In this document: positions 63,648-64,000 of the stretch, piece by piece | Numbering within the stretch: position 1 is the stretch's first letter | How the letters are laid out: every line of letters starts with the position of its first letter | Source of the DNA: Anoplolepis gracilipes | Taxonomy: Eukaryota; Arthropoda; Insecta; Hymenoptera; Formicidae | NCBI RefSeq assembly: GCF_047496725.1 | Contig: NC_132975.1 | Coordinates: forward strand, 7,358,001-7,422,000 | DNA: 64,000 bases | Reading direction: 5' to 3' | Notes under the pieces: model-generated | What the model was told of the DNA's origin: nothing | Database searches by the model: none | The model's input: the letters and a program-made list of their open reading frames with translations, nothing else | Translations under genes and position numbers: made by a program

Positions 63648-64000
63648 TCACATATATAAGATATAAAACATATTTATTTATATTCTTATACATTATACAA
63701 TATTTATGCTTTTTCAAAAAATATAAAAATATTTTACTCTCTTTATATCAAGATTAATGCAGAAAATAATCTAGCAGTAGAATTTAATATCAAAATAGTA
63801 AATTTAATATTTTTAAGAGAATTTAATAAACGGAGAATTAAATTTTTCGATGTGTCGGTTTTTCACTCACCATCGATTCTTCATTTATCGAGTCCAGGCT
63901 GAGCACTGTCACATGAAAATAAACGACAGTGGGTTGCCCGAGGAATTTTGGTGCTCTATGTTTGTCGTACTTCTTCGGATTTAAAGGTAGGATGTCCTTT
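58290..64000 (-). CDS. pHCl: pHCl-like Cys-loop ligand-gated chloride channel, 3' part of gene (span including introns)
   Basis: This is the gene-level entry for six - strand exons: 63871-64000 (partial), 62998-63224, 61449-61531, 60825-61136, 60190-60395 and 58290-58466. All junctions are GT-AG and the phases agree (0, 2, 1, 1, 0). The joined product is a pentameric ligand-gated ion channel subunit with a CX13C Cys-loop, a second disulfide pair in loop C, M1 to M4, and the PAR motif of anion channels. Within the insect family the M3 block SLMEFAVVNNYMGP followed by ATKAMKGYSDED best fits the pH-sensitive chloride channel pHCl as I remember it. Glutamate- or histamine-gated channels are less likely. 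The signal peptide and first exons lie right of the window. The gene converges on Shal. Confidence 0.85.
58467..60189 (-). other. pHCl-like intron between the M3 and M4 exons
   Basis: This AT-rich intron contains the piggyBac-like element at 59611-59877. I looked for an additional M3-M4 loop exon on the - strand and found none I could support. Confidence 0.6.
59611..59877. mobile_element. piggyBac-like miniature element flanked by TTAA
   Basis: TTAA at 59607-59610 precedes CTCTTATTCCGTACTG, and at the other end the reverse complement reads TTAA (59878-59881) then CCCTTACTCCGTATTG. The 16-base inverted repeats differ at three positions, and a shared TGGATCA lies just inside. TTAA target duplication and termini starting CCCT or similar are characteristic of the piggyBac superfamily. 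The 267-base element has no coding frame, so it is non-autonomous. Confidence 0.75.
60190..60395 (-). CDS. pHCl: pHCl-like exon, end of M2, M2-M3 linker and M3
   Basis: The exon is 206 bases, with the acceptor GTTTTTTCAG before 60395 and the donor GTAAACG after 60190 on the - strand. After completing the Ala codon it reads TQNTQSQQSLPPVSYVKAID, then VWMSSCSVFVFLSLMEFAVV (M3), then NNYMGPIATKAMKGYSDED and ends TIDDFK in phase 0. The S-L-P-P-V-S-Y-V-K-A-I-D-V-W linker is invariant in insect chloride channels of this class. The ATKAMKGYSDED segment is what points to pHCl rather than to GluCl or HisCl. The donor GTAAAC is slightly weak. Reading on past it adds about 20 residues (VNEKKSSTIF...) before a stop, giving no M4, so splicing is required for a full channel. 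Confidence 0.94.
60396..60824 (-). other. pHCl-like intron interrupting M2
   Basis: A 429-base AT-rich intron, with nothing beyond its splice sites. Confidence 0.85.
60825..61136 (-). CDS. pHCl: pHCl-like exon, loop C, M1, PAR motif and start of M2
   Basis: The exon is 312 bases, with the acceptor TTTTCTTGCAG before 61136 and the donor GTAAGACC after 60825 on the - strand. It encodes the last extracellular strands, including a second cysteine pair (DCTIEYSTGNFTC) typical of glutamate-, histamine- and glycine-type channels. M1 follows (GYHLFHTYIPSALIVVMSWI), then EAIPARVTLGVTSLLTL. The Pro-Ala-Arg before M2 is the established signature of anion selectivity in this family. The intron interrupts M2 after one base of an Ala codon. 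Potential N-glycosylation sequons (NTT, NYT, NFT) lie in the extracellular part. Confidence 0.95.
61137..61448 (-). other. pHCl-like intron after the Cys-loop exon
   Basis: A 312-base AT-rich intron, including a short palindromic TTATAATTAA repeat near 61300. Nothing else is seen. Confidence 0.85.
61449..61531 (-). CDS. pHCl: pHCl-like exon carrying the Cys-loop
   Basis: This 83-base exon has the acceptor GTTTTAG before 61531 and the donor GTAAGT after 61449 on the - strand. It encodes LTLVLSCAMKFESYPHDTQ followed by ICSMMIES. The two cysteines are separated by 13 residues, the defining disulfide loop of the family, with the conserved F-x-x-Y/F-P-x-D centre. It begins with one base completing the preceding Lys codon and ends with one base of the Leu codon that opens the next exon. 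The reading on both sides confirms the borders. Confidence 0.93.
61532..62997 (-). other. pHCl-like intron before the Cys-loop exon
   Basis: A 1466-base AT-rich intron containing a short (CT)n run near 62172-62196. No alternative exon was recognised. Confidence 0.8.
62998..63224 (-). CDS. pHCl: pHCl-like exon, ligand-binding domain strands with loop A
   Basis: The exon is 227 bases, with the acceptor GGCAACAG (- strand) before 63224 and the donor GTAAGAG after 62998. It reads TYVADIFLAQSWRDSRLRL, then DWLHNIWRPDCFFKNAKK, then MSIPNHYLWLYHDK and LLYMSK. The patterns F-x-x-Q-x-W-x-D-x-R-L and I-W-R-P-D-x-F-F-x-N are hallmarks of the Cys-loop receptor extracellular domain, the second being the loop A region. 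It ends with two bases of a Lys codon (phase 2), completed by the first base of the next exon. Confidence 0.94.
63225..63870 (-). other. pHCl-like intron with (TA)n tract
   Basis: A 646-base AT-rich intron. A (TA)n microsatellite occupies 63597-63643 and produces the IYIYIY frame on the + strand. Confidence 0.85.
63597..63643. repeat. (TA)n microsatellite
   Basis: Uninterrupted AT dinucleotide run inside a pHCl-like intron. Confidence 0.9.
63871..64000 (-). CDS. pHCl: pHCl-like exon, N-terminal part of ligand-binding domain (cut by window end)
   Basis: On the - strand the exon enters the window at 64000 and ends at 63871 before the donor GTGAGT. The product includes ILPLNPKKYDKHRAPKF, then GQPTVVYFHVTVLSLDSI and NEESM. 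The pattern Y-D-K-x-R-x-P followed by V-x-V-x-V-L-S-x-D-S-I-x-E is the start of the extracellular domain (first beta strands) of insect Cys-loop chloride channels. It ends in phase 0, so ESM is followed by TYVADIF of the next exon, the usual beta2 sequence. The exon start and the signal peptide are outside the window. Confidence 0.9.

Noticed and set aside
1..64000. tRNA, rRNA, CRISPR, bacterial or phage signals
   Set aside because: No tRNA B-box in a plausible fold, no direct-repeat array with spacers and no prokaryotic gene layout were found by reading both strands.

Overview
The window is eukaryotic nuclear DNA from an insect, most likely a hymenopteran such as an ant or bee. It is strongly AT-rich, full of (TA)n, (GA)n and (CA)n microsatellites, and its short GC-richer coding exons have canonical GT-AG borders and are separated by long introns. 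There are no operons, bacterial signals, CRISPR arrays or recognisable tRNA/rRNA genes. Most open frames in the window are chance frames in AT-rich or simple-repeat DNA.

Two neuronal ion-channel genes account for all the coding sequence I can support. On the + strand, positions 1 to about 30 or 41 kb hold the 3' part of Shal (Kv4 A-type potassium channel). Two consecutive tail exons are clear (633-821 and 13451-13603). They carry the dileucine block HHHLLRCLEKTT and the Pro/Ser-rich segment ending QRYQ. After QRYQ the sequence offers three possible endings, all in phase 0: read-through or a 105-base mini-intron to 13828 (ends ETRV), a terminal exon at 29737-29847 (ends EASF), and a candidate distal terminal exon at 40476-40616 (ends SETV). 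The channel core (T1, S1-S6) lies left of the window.

On the - strand, 58290-64000 holds the 3' part of a Cys-loop ligand-gated chloride channel, best matched to the insect pH-sensitive chloride channel pHCl. Six exons join with consistent phases. They run from the middle of the extracellular domain through the Cys-loop, M1, the PAR anion-selectivity motif, M2, M3 and M4 to the stop. The 5' exons lie right of the window. The two genes converge tail to tail, with about 17.7 kb between the last Shal-like exon and the pHCl stop in which I see no gene.

Non-coding structure includes two well-supported non-autonomous DNA transposons: a TA-flanked element with long inverted repeats at 42706-43078, and a TTAA-flanked piggyBac-like element at 59611-59877. 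There is also a weaker candidate near 50.4-50.7 kb, a roughly 350-base hairpin-forming inverted repeat in a Shal intron (about 14.88-15.22 kb), several tandem duplications, and a perfect 12-bp hairpin just after the distal Shal-like stop. I found no evidence of a wholly new gene system. The most interesting feature is the set of alternative Shal C-termini.
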